A stretch of 64,000 nt of DNA from Bacillus subtilis (GTDB lineage Bacteria; Pseudomonadota; Alphaproteobacteria; Rhizobiales; Rhizobiaceae). Below the pieces are notes generated by a model. That model did no database searches. It saw only the letters and a program-made list of their open reading frames with translations, and was not told where the DNA came from. Shown here piece by piece: positions 17,772 to 26,452 of the stretch (position 1 is its first letter; every line of letters starts with the position of its first letter). Location: the NCBI GenBank assembly GCA_021733665.1, contig JAHREI010000001.1:620001-684000 (forward strand), written 5' to 3'. The translations under genes and the position numbers were made by a program.

Positions 17772-18488
17772 TCAGGCGAGATCAGGCCGGTCTGTGGTGA
17801 TCTGACGGATCGGGGTATTTTTCCAGTAGGCCAGTTCCGGTTCGGTATTCGGCACCCAAACGCCCAGACGTTCCGGTGCAATCCGATCGGTAATTGCATC
17901 CCAGCTATGGGCAAGCAGGGCTTTCTCAACAGCCAGAATATCGGCATGCGTGTTGAAATAATCGAGCGCTTCCTGCAAACCACCGAGAATAGTGGCGCTG
18001 AAAGCATTGAGCGAGGCGAGGCGGCGCATTTCCGGCGCAATGTCTTTTACTTGTTGTAGCACCTGACGGGTAAAGCCGGTCAGTATGCATTGGTCTTCCA
18101 TACCCTGCGCACGGATAATTTGCACAACAGCATCGGTGAGGCCGTCATAGAGGTCGCCATTGACGCGGTTCTTCAGTTCCACATGCAATTCCATGCCGGT
18201 CGGTTTGAAGATTTCCAAAACCTCTTCAAACAACGGAATATGTTCGTCCATGCTTTCGCGCAAATAAGTATTCACACGCGCATATTTGGAAAGCTCTGCG
18301 ACATCACCGATACCGTTGGTGGTGCGCTCCAAAGTCGGGTCATGCAGCACGACCACTTCACCGGCATTGGTCAGATGCAGATCAAATTCCACACCGGCAA
18401 TATTGAGATCAGCGGTTTTGCGAAAACCGGAGAGAGAGTTTTCGGGCCAGAGATTGCGCGCACCGCGATGGCCGATAATACGTGTCAT
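17772..18488 (-). CDS. Glycerophosphodiester phosphodiesterase (UgpQ-like)
   Basis: Hydrolyses glycerophosphodiesters to glycerol 3-phosphate and an alcohol; no signal peptide, so probably cytosolic. The 238-residue protein has the GDPD TIM-barrel motifs: GHRGARNLWPENS (His7, Arg8), VEFDLHLT (Glu34, Asp36) and VVLHDPTLERTTNG (His49). It is the last gene of a peptide-type importer operon, 15 bases from the permease, analogous to ugpQ at the end of ugp operons. This suggests importer 2 may bring in a glycerophosphodiester-containing or phospholipid-derived solute, although its binding protein belongs to the peptide family. Confidence 0.9.
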   Translation of the reverse strand: MTRIIGHRGARNLWPENSLSGFRKTADLNIAGVEFDLHLTNAGEVVVLHDPTLERTTNGIGDVAELSKYARVNTYLRESMDEHIPLFEEVLEIFKPTGMELHVELKNRVNGDLYDGLTDAVVQIIRAQGMEDQCILTGFTRQVLQQVKDIAPEMRRLASLNAFSATILGGLQEALDYFNTHADILAVEKALLAHSWDAITDRIAPERLGVWVPNTEPELAYWKNTPIRQITTDRPDLA

Positions 18489-18502
18489 TACAGATATTCC
18501 TT

Positions 18503-19378
18503 TTAACGAATTGTCGGATCAAGTTTGTCGCGCAGCCAGTCACCAAGGATGGAAATCGACAGCGTGGTGAACATGATCACAAAGGCCGGTGCCAGCATGA
18601 TCCATGGCGCGGTGGTCAGATATTCACGGCCATAGCCGACCATATTGCCGAGGCTGGACTTCGGTGGTTGCACGCCGAGACCTAAGAAGGACAGGCTGCT
18701 TTCCAGCAGAATAATCTCAGGGAAAGTCAGGGTCATGGAGACGATCAAGGTCGAGGCAATATTCGGCAGAATATGGCGCAGATAGACCCATGATTGCTTG
18801 GCACCAAGCTGCGTCACTGCGGCGGCATAGCCCTGCGAACTGGCGGAAATGGCCAAACCACGGGCGATACGTGCATAGCGTTCCCAGCCGTAAAGCCCCA
18901 TCAGACAGACCAACAACACCATGGAATTGCCGAAGAACGCCAGCACGGACAGGGCAAGGATCAGGAATGGTAATGCCGCCTGAAAATCTGCCAGTGTCAG
19001 CACCACCTGCTCCACAGTCTTGCGGAAATTTGCAGCAAGAAAACCGACGGTAGTGCCGAGCAGGGTGGAGATGATGGTTGCACCAAAGGCGATTAGCAGA
19101 GAGACACGGATCGATTCAATCAGGCGGGATAACACATCTCGCCCGACCTCATCCGTACCGAGCCAATGCAACGGATGACCGGGCATCACAAGGCGGCTTT
19201 TAAGATCCATCGCGGTAATGCTATAGGGGCGGATCCAGTCAGCAGCGATAGCGATGACGATCATCGCTGCGAACCAGATCAACGATAGTACAACTAACAG
19301 CGGCATGCGTTTCTTTTTGCGCTTCTGAGCATTCACCGCCGGCACAACGGCACTGTCACTGTTTGAGAGTTCAGACAT
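18503..19378 (-). CDS. Peptide-type ABC transporter permease, DppC family (importer 2)
   Basis: Permease of importer 2. The 291 residues include a polar N-terminus, a first TM helix (about 26-48), the DppC landmark LGTDEVGRDVLSRLIESIRVS, an EAA loop (ARIARGLAISASSQGYAAAV and following) and the ending LGDWLRDKLDPTIR. Six TM helices are predicted. It lies 12 bases after the DppB-like gene and 14 bases before the phosphodiesterase, in a single minus-strand transcription unit. Confidence 0.9.
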   Translation of the reverse strand: MSELSNSDSAVVPAVNAQKRKKKRMPLLVVLSLIWFAAMIVIAIAADWIRPYSITAMDLKSRLVMPGHPLHWLGTDEVGRDVLSRLIESIRVSLLIAFGATIISTLLGTTVGFLAANFRKTVEQVVLTLADFQAALPFLILALSVLAFFGNSMVLLVCLMGLYGWERYARIARGLAISASSQGYAAAVTQLGAKQSWVYLRHILPNIASTLIVSMTLTFPEIILLESSLSFLGLGVQPPKSSLGNMVGYGREYLTTAPWIMLAPAFVIMFTTLSISILGDWLRDKLDPTIR

Positions 19379-19390
19379 CAGCCGGTTCCT

Positions 19391-20320
19391 TTACGCTTTG
19401 GCCTGATTATCGCGCAGGCGCGGATCGAGAAAACCATAGAGCAGGTCAACAACAAGATTGGACAGCACCATGGTAGAGGCAATCAGCAGCAGGATACATT
19501 GCACCACCGCCAGATCACGGTTGGAGACCGCAACCACCAACAGGCGTCCGACACCCGGCCATGAGAACAGGGATTCAATCACCACCGCACCGGCAACCAG
19601 TGAGCCGACCATGAAGCCGACCAGTGTCACAATCGGGATAGCCGCATTGGGCAATGCGTGATTACGGATGACATCGCCCCAGCGCACACCTTTGGCACTG
19701 GCGGTACGGATATAAGGTTGGCCGAGAATTTCGATCATCGCACTGCGGGCAAAGCGGGCGAGAATAGCGGCACCGGCAATACTCATTGTCAGCACCGGCA
19801 GAATGGCATGCATCCAGGTATCACTACCGCCCGATGGCAGCCATTTCAGTGTCACGGAGAAGATCAGCACCAGCACCAGACCGAGCACGAAATTCGGCAG
19901 GGTAAAGCCGATAATGGCGGTCATCATCACCAGCCGGTCGATAATACTGTCGCGGTGCAGAGCCGCATAAACACCGGCAGGAATACCGATTGCCAGATTG
20001 AGCAGTAAGGTCGGAATAGTCAGCATCAGCGTGGCCGGAATACGCTCGGCAACCAGATCAATCGCTTGCTGCCCGTCGCGCATGGAAACACCGAGGTCAC
20101 CCTGAAAAATCGCCCCGAAATAGCTGAAATATTGCACGAGGATCGGCTGATCCAGCCCCCATGCCTTGCGAAAGGCTTCAATCGCCTGCGGCGGTGCATC
20201 GGGGCCGAGAATGATCTGTGCCGGATCGCCGGACATGCGCAGCACGATAAAGGCAAAGGTCACAACCAGCATGACCGTAATAAAAGCCCGCAACAGACGG
20301 GTGAGGAAAAAGGAAATCAT
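19391..20320 (-). CDS. Peptide-type ABC transporter permease, DppB family (importer 2)
   Basis: Permease of importer 2. The 309-residue protein has the DppB N-terminal motif (FIVLRMSGDPAQIILGPDAP), six predicted TM helices, an EAA loop (IRTASAKGVRWGDVIRNHAL) and ends VVDLLYGFLDPRLRDNQ. It pairs with the DppC-like product encoded 12 bases downstream and follows the second ATPase gene by 12 bases. Confidence 0.9.
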   Translation of the reverse strand: MISFFLTRLLRAFITVMLVVTFAFIVLRMSGDPAQIILGPDAPPQAIEAFRKAWGLDQPILVQYFSYFGAIFQGDLGVSMRDGQQAIDLVAERIPATLMLTIPTLLLNLAIGIPAGVYAALHRDSIIDRLVMMTAIIGFTLPNFVLGLVLVLIFSVTLKWLPSGGSDTWMHAILPVLTMSIAGAAILARFARSAMIEILGQPYIRTASAKGVRWGDVIRNHALPNAAIPIVTLVGFMVGSLVAGAVVIESLFSWPGVGRLLVVAVSNRDLAVVQCILLLIASTMVLSNLVVDLLYGFLDPRLRDNQAKA

Positions 20321-20332
20321 CAGTCTGTCCTG

Positions 20333-21325
20333 TTATCCGGCTAATGCTACGGGTTGCGATGCACCGTCATACAAATGACAGGCAACACTATGCTCTTTGC
20401 CGGTATGCAAGGTTTCCGGCACATCGGTGCGGCAAAGCTCAGAGGCAAAACGGCAGCGCGGATGAAAGGCGCAGCCGCTCGGTCTGGCTGCCGGATTTGG
20501 CGGTTCGCCCTGCAGGATAATCCGGTTACTCAGGAGCGTGCCGGGCACCGGAATACTGGAAACCAGTGCCTGCGTATAAGGATGCTGGGGTGCCTGAAAA
20601 ATTATGTCAGACGGCGCTTCCTCAACAATCCGCCCCAGATACATCACGGCCACGCGGTCGCTGATATTGCGTACTACTTTCAGATCATGGCTGATAAACA
20701 CCATGGCTATGCCGTTTTTCTCTTGCAGGTCGCGCAGCAGATTGACCACCTGAGCTTGAATGGAAACATCCAGTGCAGAGACGGCTTCGTCGCAAACCAG
20801 CAGTTCGGGATTGCAGGCGATGGCACGGGCAATCACCACACGCTGGCGCTGCCCGCCGGAAAGCTCATGCGGGAACCGTGCCGCATGATGCGGCATCAGG
20901 CCGACCGATTGCATCAGTTCTTTCACCCGTGCGGTACGGCTTTCCTTGTCGCCGATGCCGTGGATCAGCAGCGGTTCTTCAATCTGCGTGGCGATGGTCA
21001 GGCGGCGGTCAAGGGCAGCCAGCGGGTCCTGATAGACAAGCTGCATGCGTTTGCGCAAAGCCCGCCATTCATTGGTGCGGGCAGGCGGCAGAACCTCACC
21101 GTCAAAGTGCACTTCACCGGTACTCGGACGCTCCAAACCGAGCAACAGGCGACCGGTGGTGGATTTACCGGAACCACTTTCGCCGACAATACCCAGTGTT
21201 TTGCCTTTTTGTATGGACAGGCTCACCGCATCAACGGCTTTGACTTCTGTCGGCTTGGCAAACAAACCGCGTTTTGACGTATAGATTTTGCTGAGATTTT
21301 TAGCTTCGAGCAGCGGCTTGTTCAT
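20333..21325 (-). CDS. Peptide-type ABC transporter ATP-binding protein, DppF family (importer 2)
   Basis: ATPase of importer 2. The 330 residues carry Walker A GESGSGKS (48-55), Q-loop VYQDPLAALDRR, signature [15 protein letters not shown], Walker B LLVCDEAVSALD and switch FISHDLKVV. The oligo_HPY C-terminus contains CAFHPRCRFASELC. Walker B is followed by Glu-Ala instead of the usual Glu-Pro. Its start overlaps the preceding ATPase stop by 4 bases. Confidence 0.92.
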   Translation of the reverse strand: MNKPLLEAKNLSKIYTSKRGLFAKPTEVKAVDAVSLSIQKGKTLGIVGESGSGKSTTGRLLLGLERPSTGEVHFDGEVLPPARTNEWRALRKRMQLVYQDPLAALDRRLTIATQIEEPLLIHGIGDKESRTARVKELMQSVGLMPHHAARFPHELSGGQRQRVVIARAIACNPELLVCDEAVSALDVSIQAQVVNLLRDLQEKNGIAMVFISHDLKVVRNISDRVAVMYLGRIVEEAPSDIIFQAPQHPYTQALVSSIPVPGTLLSNRIILQGEPPNPAARPSGCAFHPRCRFASELCRTDVPETLHTGKEHSVACHLYDGASQPVALAG

Positions 21326-22356
21326 GACAGCACCTGCTGCTGGGCTGCAGGAGCGGGCGCAATAAATGCGGCAGGCACAACCGGTGCCGCAGGAATAACA
21401 GTGTCGCGTATTTCGACAGGTCGGAAACAGGCGACATAACGATCATCCTGATTGCCGGTCAAAGGTGGCAGATCGCTTTTGCAACGATTTTCCGCACGGT
21501 TGCAGCGCGGGGAAAAGGCACAACCTTTTGGCAGTTTCCCCGGTTCCGGCACAGTACCTTCAATTGGCACGAGACGCTCGCGCCCGCCGTCAATACGCGG
21601 GATCGCATCAAACAGCCCGCGTGTATAGGGATGACGCGGCTGTGCGAACAGAGCTTCTGTTGAGCTTTTCTCGATCATACGACCGGCATACATCACGCAG
21701 ACGCGCTCGCAGATTTGCGACACGGCACCCAGATCGTGGCTGATGAATACAATCGCCATGCCGGTTTCCTGACGGATACGGGCGAGCAGGTCGAGCACCT
21801 GCGCCTGAATAGTGGCGTCCAGCGCTGTGGTTGGCTCATCGGCAATCAGCAAATCCGGTTCACCGGCCAAAGCCATTGCGATCATCAGGCGCTGATTTTG
21901 ACCGCCGGAAAACTCATGGGGGAAATTATCAAGGCGACGGGCAGCATCCGGAATGCCGACCAGTTCCAGCAGGCGCAGCGCTTCTTTGCGTGCAGCCGCA
22001 CCGGAAATGCCACGATGCAGTTTCACAGCTTCTTCGATTTGCTTGCCGACACGGATTACCGGATTGAGCGAAGAGGACGGGTCCTGAAAGATCATGGCAA
22101 TGCGTGATCCGCGCACGGATTCCAGTTTGCGCCGTGGTGCACCGACCAGATTGGCACCGTCGATCATCACCGAACCGGAGACCGTGGCTTTCTTTGGCAA
22201 TAGTCCGAGTGCTGCCAGCCATGTCACAGATTTACCGCAACCGGATTCCCCGACCAGCCCGACGGCTTCACCTTTTTCGATTTTCAGATTGATACCGTGC
22301 AAAACCTGCACGCCGTCAAAAGCCACTTTCAGATCGGCGATCTCGACCAAAGCCAT
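21322..22356 (-). CDS. Peptide-type ABC transporter ATP-binding protein, DppD family (importer 2)
   Basis: ATPase of importer 2. The 344-residue protein has Walker A GESGCGKS (36-43), Q-loop IFQDPSSSLNPV, a signature reading FSGGQNQRLMIAMAL, Walker [13 protein letters not shown], switch FISHDLGAV, and a C-terminal CAFSPRCNRAENRC motif. A proline/alanine-rich tail ends the protein. The signature has Asn where most relatives have Arg (GGQRQR). It is separated from the binding-protein gene by a terminator-like hairpin, so it is expressed by read-through or a secondary promoter. Confidence 0.92.
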   Translation of the reverse strand: MALVEIADLKVAFDGVQVLHGINLKIEKGEAVGLVGESGCGKSVTWLAALGLLPKKATVSGSVMIDGANLVGAPRRKLESVRGSRIAMIFQDPSSSLNPVIRVGKQIEEAVKLHRGISGAAARKEALRLLELVGIPDAARRLDNFPHEFSGGQNQRLMIAMALAGEPDLLIADEPTTALDATIQAQVLDLLARIRQETGMAIVFISHDLGAVSQICERVCVMYAGRMIEKSSTEALFAQPRHPYTRGLFDAIPRIDGGRERLVPIEGTVPEPGKLPKGCAFSPRCNRAENRCKSDLPPLTGNQDDRYVACFRPVEIRDTVIPAAPVVPAAFIAPAPAAQQQVLS

Positions 22357-22415
22357 CGACCCACTCCTGTCATAAAGAACGGCATCAAATGCCGAAGCAG
22401 AGAATGAAACAAAAA

Positions 22416-22445
22416 AGCCATGCGGATGGTGGCACCCGCATGGCT
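22416..22445 (-). terminator. Intrinsic terminator between the binding-protein and ATPase genes of importer 2
   Basis: Ten-base perfect arms AGCCATGCGG (22416-22425) and CCGCATGGCT (22436-22445). Read on the minus strand the stem runs directly into TTTTTTG. It starts 8 bases after the binding-protein stop. Such internal partial terminators commonly set a high ratio of binding protein to membrane components. Confidence 0.85.
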
Positions 22446-22453
22446 CACAGGGC

Positions 22454-24088
22454 TTAACCCCAGTTGTTGCTACGGAATTCCATGGCGAAGGCCGGTGCGG
22501 CTTTCCACTTCACGGATTTACGTTTGGCGGTGAAGGTCGCGTTCTGATGCAGCAGCGTATAGGCCGGATCTTCACGCTCACAGATTTCCAGCATCCGCTT
22601 GAAGGCTTCACGGCGCTTGCCTTGATCCATGCTGGTTTCAAGGAAACCGGACAATTCGTTCATTTCCTTATTGGTCCATTCGCCGACCTGCTGCTGCTGG
22701 CCGTTCGGGCCGTGCTGACTGACAATGGAGGAAACCGGATCATTGAACGGAGCAGAGTTAGACCAGTCACGCACTGCGCGGGTCGGGGTCTGTTCCAGCA
22801 CCTGCTGCCAGTTTTCCTTCATTTCGATCTCAACATTGAGACCGACCTGCTGCCACATCTCCACCAGAATCTGACCGGTAGCGGTCTGGTTGGTGTAGTA
22901 ATTGTTGAGCAGACGATAAGGGATCGGATCGCCTTTATAACCGGCTTCTTTGAGCAGCTGGCGGGCGAGGTCCGGATTATATTCCGGCACAGTCCAGTCC
23001 TTGATGAACATGTCATCATAATAAGACCATTGCAGACCGGCCGGAATTTCTGTGCGGCCTGCCCAGAGGCTGTCCACGATAGCCTGACGGTCAATCGCAT
23101 GGGTGAAAGCGCGACGGATCAACGGATTGGCAAGCTGCGGATGGTTCTTGTCAAACACGGTCAGACGATGATTGAGCACCGCGCCGCCGAGCACTTCGAA
23201 TTCCGGATTTTTCTCGATGGTTTCAATCTGATCCGGCGGGATATCACAGGCGAAATCATATTCACCGGAGAGCAGACCATTGACGCGGGAAGCGACTTCC
23301 GGCACCTCAACAAAGCGGATGCTTTTCAGCGGCGGGCGACCGCCCCAATAGTCGTCATGGGCTTCAAGCTGCAGATAATTATCCGGCTTGAATTCAACAA
23401 TTTTATAAGGGCCGGTGGTTACAGGCTTACGTGCCCAATCGAGATAGCTGCTGGCTTCTTCAAAAGAACGGCGGTTCATAATCTGGCTGCCGTAACGGGA
23501 AATACGGCCTTCCAGTGTGATATCCGGTGTACCGTTTTTGAAGCGGACGGTATATTTATCAACGATCTCAACACCGAGCAGCGACGGGAAATTGCGGCGC
23601 GCTGTGGCGGGCACTTCCGGCGGTAGTTCTTTGCTCTCGCGGTTGGTCGGGTTCATTTCCAGAACGCGCAGGGTCTCGCCGGTATTCGGCTTGGTATCGC
23701 CGAACATACGATCTGTACTGAAAGTGAAAGCCACATCTTCGGCGGTCATTTCATCGCCGTTGTGGAATTTTACGCCTTGACGCAGTTTCAGTTCAACAGT
23801 CTGATCGTCAATGCGTTTCCACTCGGTCGCCAGTGCCGGTGCACGAACGAGATTATTCATATAATCGAGACCGATCAGCGCTTCCCACAATTGTGAGAAG
23901 AAGACACGTTCGCCCACATTGGACTGCTCGCGCAATACATCCAGCGTATTTGAATTAGATACTTTCTGCACCGCAATGGTGATGGAAGGACGGTCATTGC
24001 TCTGCGCAATGGCAAAGCGTGGCAGGGTCAGAGAGGCTGCGCCGAAGCCGATCAGGCCGAGTGCATTACGCCGGTTAATCGAAACCAT
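22454..24088 (-). CDS. ABC transporter substrate-binding protein, family 5, Tat-type signal (importer 2)
   Basis: Periplasmic binding protein of importer 2 (SBP_bac_5 family). The 544-residue precursor starts at the ATG at 24088, preceded by GGGAGACC; an in-frame extension to 24259 has no ribosome binding site and would bury the signal peptide. The N-terminus INRRNALGLIGFGAASLTLP has a twin-arginine followed by a hydrophobic core, and cleavage is likely after AIA at residue 28. A Tat signal suggests folding in the cytoplasm before export. Body motifs (LKLRQGVKFHNGDEMTAEDV, GPYKIVEF) fit the family. First gene of the minus-strand unit. Confidence 0.9.
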   Translation of the reverse strand: MVSINRRNALGLIGFGAASLTLPRFAIAQSNDRPSITIAVQKVSNSNTLDVLREQSNVGERVFFSQLWEALIGLDYMNNLVRAPALATEWKRIDDQTVELKLRQGVKFHNGDEMTAEDVAFTFSTDRMFGDTKPNTGETLRVLEMNPTNRESKELPPEVPATARRNFPSLLGVEIVDKYTVRFKNGTPDITLEGRISRYGSQIMNRRSFEEASSYLDWARKPVTTGPYKIVEFKPDNYLQLEAHDDYWGGRPPLKSIRFVEVPEVASRVNGLLSGEYDFACDIPPDQIETIEKNPEFEVLGGAVLNHRLTVFDKNHPQLANPLIRRAFTHAIDRQAIVDSLWAGRTEIPAGLQWSYYDDMFIKDWTVPEYNPDLARQLLKEAGYKGDPIPYRLLNNYYTNQTATGQILVEMWQQVGLNVEIEMKENWQQVLEQTPTRAVRDWSNSAPFNDPVSSIVSQHGPNGQQQQVGEWTNKEMNELSGFLETSMDQGKRREAFKRMLEICEREDPAYTLLHQNATFTAKRKSVKWKAAPAFAMEFRSNNWG

Positions 24089-24289
24089 CAAAGGTCTCCC
24101 GTTGTTGACAGAAATGTCATGCCGTCCGGCGATTGAGACGAAGGAAAAAACCGGTAACAGCATGGGCTGGCAGCGGATTAGACTCTCTGTATGACAAGGG
24201 TATAAATCTGATTTTATCTTTTCATGACGTTCTGTTGACGGTCGTTTTTTGTGTTGCAACAGTATGAATTATTTATGAAATTTTTATTT

Positions 24290-24318
24290 TTGAGCAATTT
24301 TGCACAAGGCTGTAAAAT
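24290..24318 (+). promoter_or_regulatory. Candidate sigma-70 promoter for the TIM-barrel isomerase gene
   Basis: TTGAGC (24290-24295) and TAAAAT (24313-24318) are separated by 17 bases, about 150 bases before the ATG at 24471. The surrounding divergent region is AT-rich and holds a perfect 10-base palindrome TGTTGCAACA (24252-24261), which could bind a regulator shared with importer 2. Assigned by similarity to the consensus only. Confidence 0.4.
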
Positions 24319-24470
24319 GCCTGACATATAAGACAGGCAAGAGCGCGCCCATGCGGTTGGCGGCAGAGTTGCCGCGCCGCTCTGTCGATGCATATTATGG
24401 AATTGTGCATCGCGTTTTGGCGCCATCCTTAAACGAGTGTGGCTATCTGATTATTATCGAGGACGAGACA

Positions 24471-25289
24471 ATGTCTGAACTGCCGATTATTGGTGCTGCC
24501 CTGCTGGTTGAGGAAATGCCGGTTCATCGCGACTGGTATCTGGAAAAGCCGCGTGATCTGGAAATCCAGAGCTTTATCAATGCTGATGTTTTGATCGGCG
24601 ACTGGAAGCCGATGGCTGAAGAAATCAAGAAGCAGCTGGATGGGCATCAGGGGCGTCTGGGCATTCACGGCCCGTTCTGGGGCTTCACCATTGATACACC
24701 GGATCCGGATGTGCGTACTGTTGTACAGAAACGTCTCGATCAGGCGCTGGATGTGTGTGAATTCCTCGGTGCCGATCAGATCGTGATCCACAGCCCGTTC
24801 ACTACATGGTCTTACAACCATCTGGATGACGGTTTTAAAGGCCGTGAAGAAATCACCGAAAACACTCATCTCACTCTGGCACCGGCTATTCGCCGTGCGG
24901 AAAATATGGGCGTGACTTTTGTGATTGAAAATATTGAAGACATCAATCCGTTTGAGCGTTTGAAACTGGCTGACAGTTTCAATTCATCTGCCGTGGCAGT
25001 TTCTATTGATACCGGCCATGCGCATTATGCCCATGGTAATACCGGTGCGGCACCGGTTGATCATTTTGTTCACGCCGCTGCCAACCGTTTGCAGCATGTG
25101 CATTTGCAGGATGCGGATGGCTATGCAGACCGCCATTGGGCAACCGGTGATGGCACAGTCAACTGGAAAGCCGTCTTTGCAGCGCTGAAACAATATGACA
25201 GCAATCCGCGCCTGATTTTGGAAGTGCGTGATCATAATGATATTAAAAAATCGATGAAATATCTGGAAGCAACAGGTTTGGGACAGTAA
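24471..25289 (+). CDS. Sugar phosphate isomerase/epimerase-like TIM-barrel protein
   Basis: AP-endonuclease-2/xylose-isomerase-like superfamily (TIM barrel), probably a metal-dependent isomerase or epimerase; substrate unknown. The 272-residue protein shows GIHGPFWGF, VIHSPFTTWS, VIENIEDINPF, VSIDTGHAHYAH and VHLQDADGYADRHWATGDGTVNW, supplying the usual His, Glu and Asp metal ligands. The ATG at 24471 follows AGGACGAG and gives a normal length; the upstream in-frame ATG at 24300 would add an unlikely 57 residues. It is divergent from importer 2 and may process its solute together with the phosphodiesterase. Confidence 0.85.
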   Translation: MSELPIIGAALLVEEMPVHRDWYLEKPRDLEIQSFINADVLIGDWKPMAEEIKKQLDGHQGRLGIHGPFWGFTIDTPDPDVRTVVQKRLDQALDVCEFLGADQIVIHSPFTTWSYNHLDDGFKGREEITENTHLTLAPAIRRAENMGVTFVIENIEDINPFERLKLADSFNSSAVAVSIDTGHAHYAHGNTGAAPVDHFVHAAANRLQHVHLQDADGYADRHWATGDGTVNWKAVFAALKQYDSNPRLILEVRDHNDIKKSMKYLEATGLGQ

Positions 25290-25320
25290 GATTCATCGAC
25301 TTAATAATAATTGTTGTTGT

Positions 25321-25347
25321 ATCCCGCCGGTGTTACACCGGCGGGAT
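25321..25347 (+). terminator. Strong stem-loop after the isomerase gene
   Basis: Perfect 12-base arms ATCCCGCCGGTG (25321-25332) and CACCGGCGGGAT (25336-25347) with a TTA loop, 32 bases after the isomerase stop. ATTGCATTTT follows, a weak T-tract. Probably a terminator, placed just before the next ribosome binding site. Confidence 0.7.
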
Positions 25348-25369
25348 ATTGCATTTTCAGGAGCCGCTT

Positions 25370-26287
25370 ATGTCCGTTTTACGCCCGCTTTTATCCGCTT
25401 GTGTCATACTGCCTTTATGGTCAGGCACAGTCCTTGCAGAACAAAGTTCTGCAGAGCCGGTAAAGCAGGCAGAGGTCAAAGCGGAAGGTCCTTGTGCGGT
25501 GATTTTTTCCGAGCCGACTTCGCTTTTGAATGATGCAGAAATCACCTATCGTGCAGATGGCTGTACACTGACTAATGTTACATTCAATTCCGGTATGTAT
25601 CAGAGCTGGACAGCGCAAAAAGTGGAAATCAGCAGTGCTGCGCTGGATGAAAAGGCTCAAACCTTACCGGAATGGGGCGAGGTGCATATTCAGTCTGTCG
25701 GCTTCTGGCCGAGCAATCTTCCTGCGATGCGTTATCTGAGTAAGATCAAGGACGATGGTTTTAGTCTCAAAGTGGCCTATCGCTGGGATAAAGACAGCAA
25801 AATCCTGAATGTGAATGAGGTTCGTTTATACGGTAAATATATTGGTGAGGTTCTGCTATCCGGCAGTGCCGAATTGCCTGAATTGCCAAAATTTGATGCT
25901 CTGGATGCACCAACCCCGCCGGTTGAAAGCATTAAACTTCGCGAGATTTCAGCGAAGCTCGACGATCAGGGTTTCTTCGTGAATTACGTGATGATGACCC
26001 TTGTCGGAATGATCGGGTATGATCATGATCCGGAGCCGGAGGTTGAAAAATACCGCTCTATGGCTTTGGCATTCGTGGCTGGTTTGTCTGCAGATATGAT
26101 TGCGAATGATGATAAATTGGCAATCAGCCGGTTCATTACAGATTTGCCGAGGCCGAAAACCCCCGCAGAAATTCATCTGAATTTTGATCCGGCTTTTGCT
26201 CTGGCACCTGCCGAGCAGGAGCCGTTGAAGCTGCTTGGTGATATACAGAAGGTTTTGAAAATTAAGGCGACTTACGCAGGGCAATAA
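25370..26287 (+). CDS. Unrecognised periplasmic protein
   Basis: I do not recognise this family. The 305-residue product starts at the ATG at 25370, six bases after CAGGAG; an in-frame ATG at 25349 lacks a site. It begins with a Sec signal peptide (RPLLSACVILPLWSGTVLA, cut near residue 23), so it is likely periplasmic. The mature part is acidic, has two Cys (in EGPCAVIF and ADGCTLTN, possibly a disulfide), and no TM helix is certain. A hydrophobic VMMTLVGMIG stretch occurs near residue 205. The gene stands alone between two stem-loops. Confidence 0.75.
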   Translation: MSVLRPLLSACVILPLWSGTVLAEQSSAEPVKQAEVKAEGPCAVIFSEPTSLLNDAEITYRADGCTLTNVTFNSGMYQSWTAQKVEISSAALDEKAQTLPEWGEVHIQSVGFWPSNLPAMRYLSKIKDDGFSLKVAYRWDKDSKILNVNEVRLYGKYIGEVLLSGSAELPELPKFDALDAPTPPVESIKLREISAKLDDQGFFVNYVMMTLVGMIGYDHDPEPEVEKYRSMALAFVAGLSADMIANDDKLAISRFITDLPRPKTPAEIHLNFDPAFALAPAEQEPLKLLGDIQKVLKIKATYAGQ

Positions 26288-26329
26288 GCCTTTTATCATC
26301 ATATTCTGAACCGAACCGGCAAAAGACGT

Positions 26330-26370
26330 ACAAGTTCGTTTACACATTTGGTTACGCGAACTTGTGTTTT
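26330..26370 (+). terminator. Probable terminator after the periplasmic protein gene
   Basis: Arms ACAAGTTCG (26330-26338) and CGAACTTGT (26357-26365) pair perfectly around an 18-base loop and are followed by GTTTTG. It lies 43 bases after the preceding stop and 83 bases before the next gene. Confidence 0.55.
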
Positions 26371-26452
26371 GTGAAGCTGTTTCGATGGTTTCAGGCAATG
26401 TTTTTCGTTATAGCGGCCAAACTATTTCGCATCAGACAGTAGGAAAATATCT

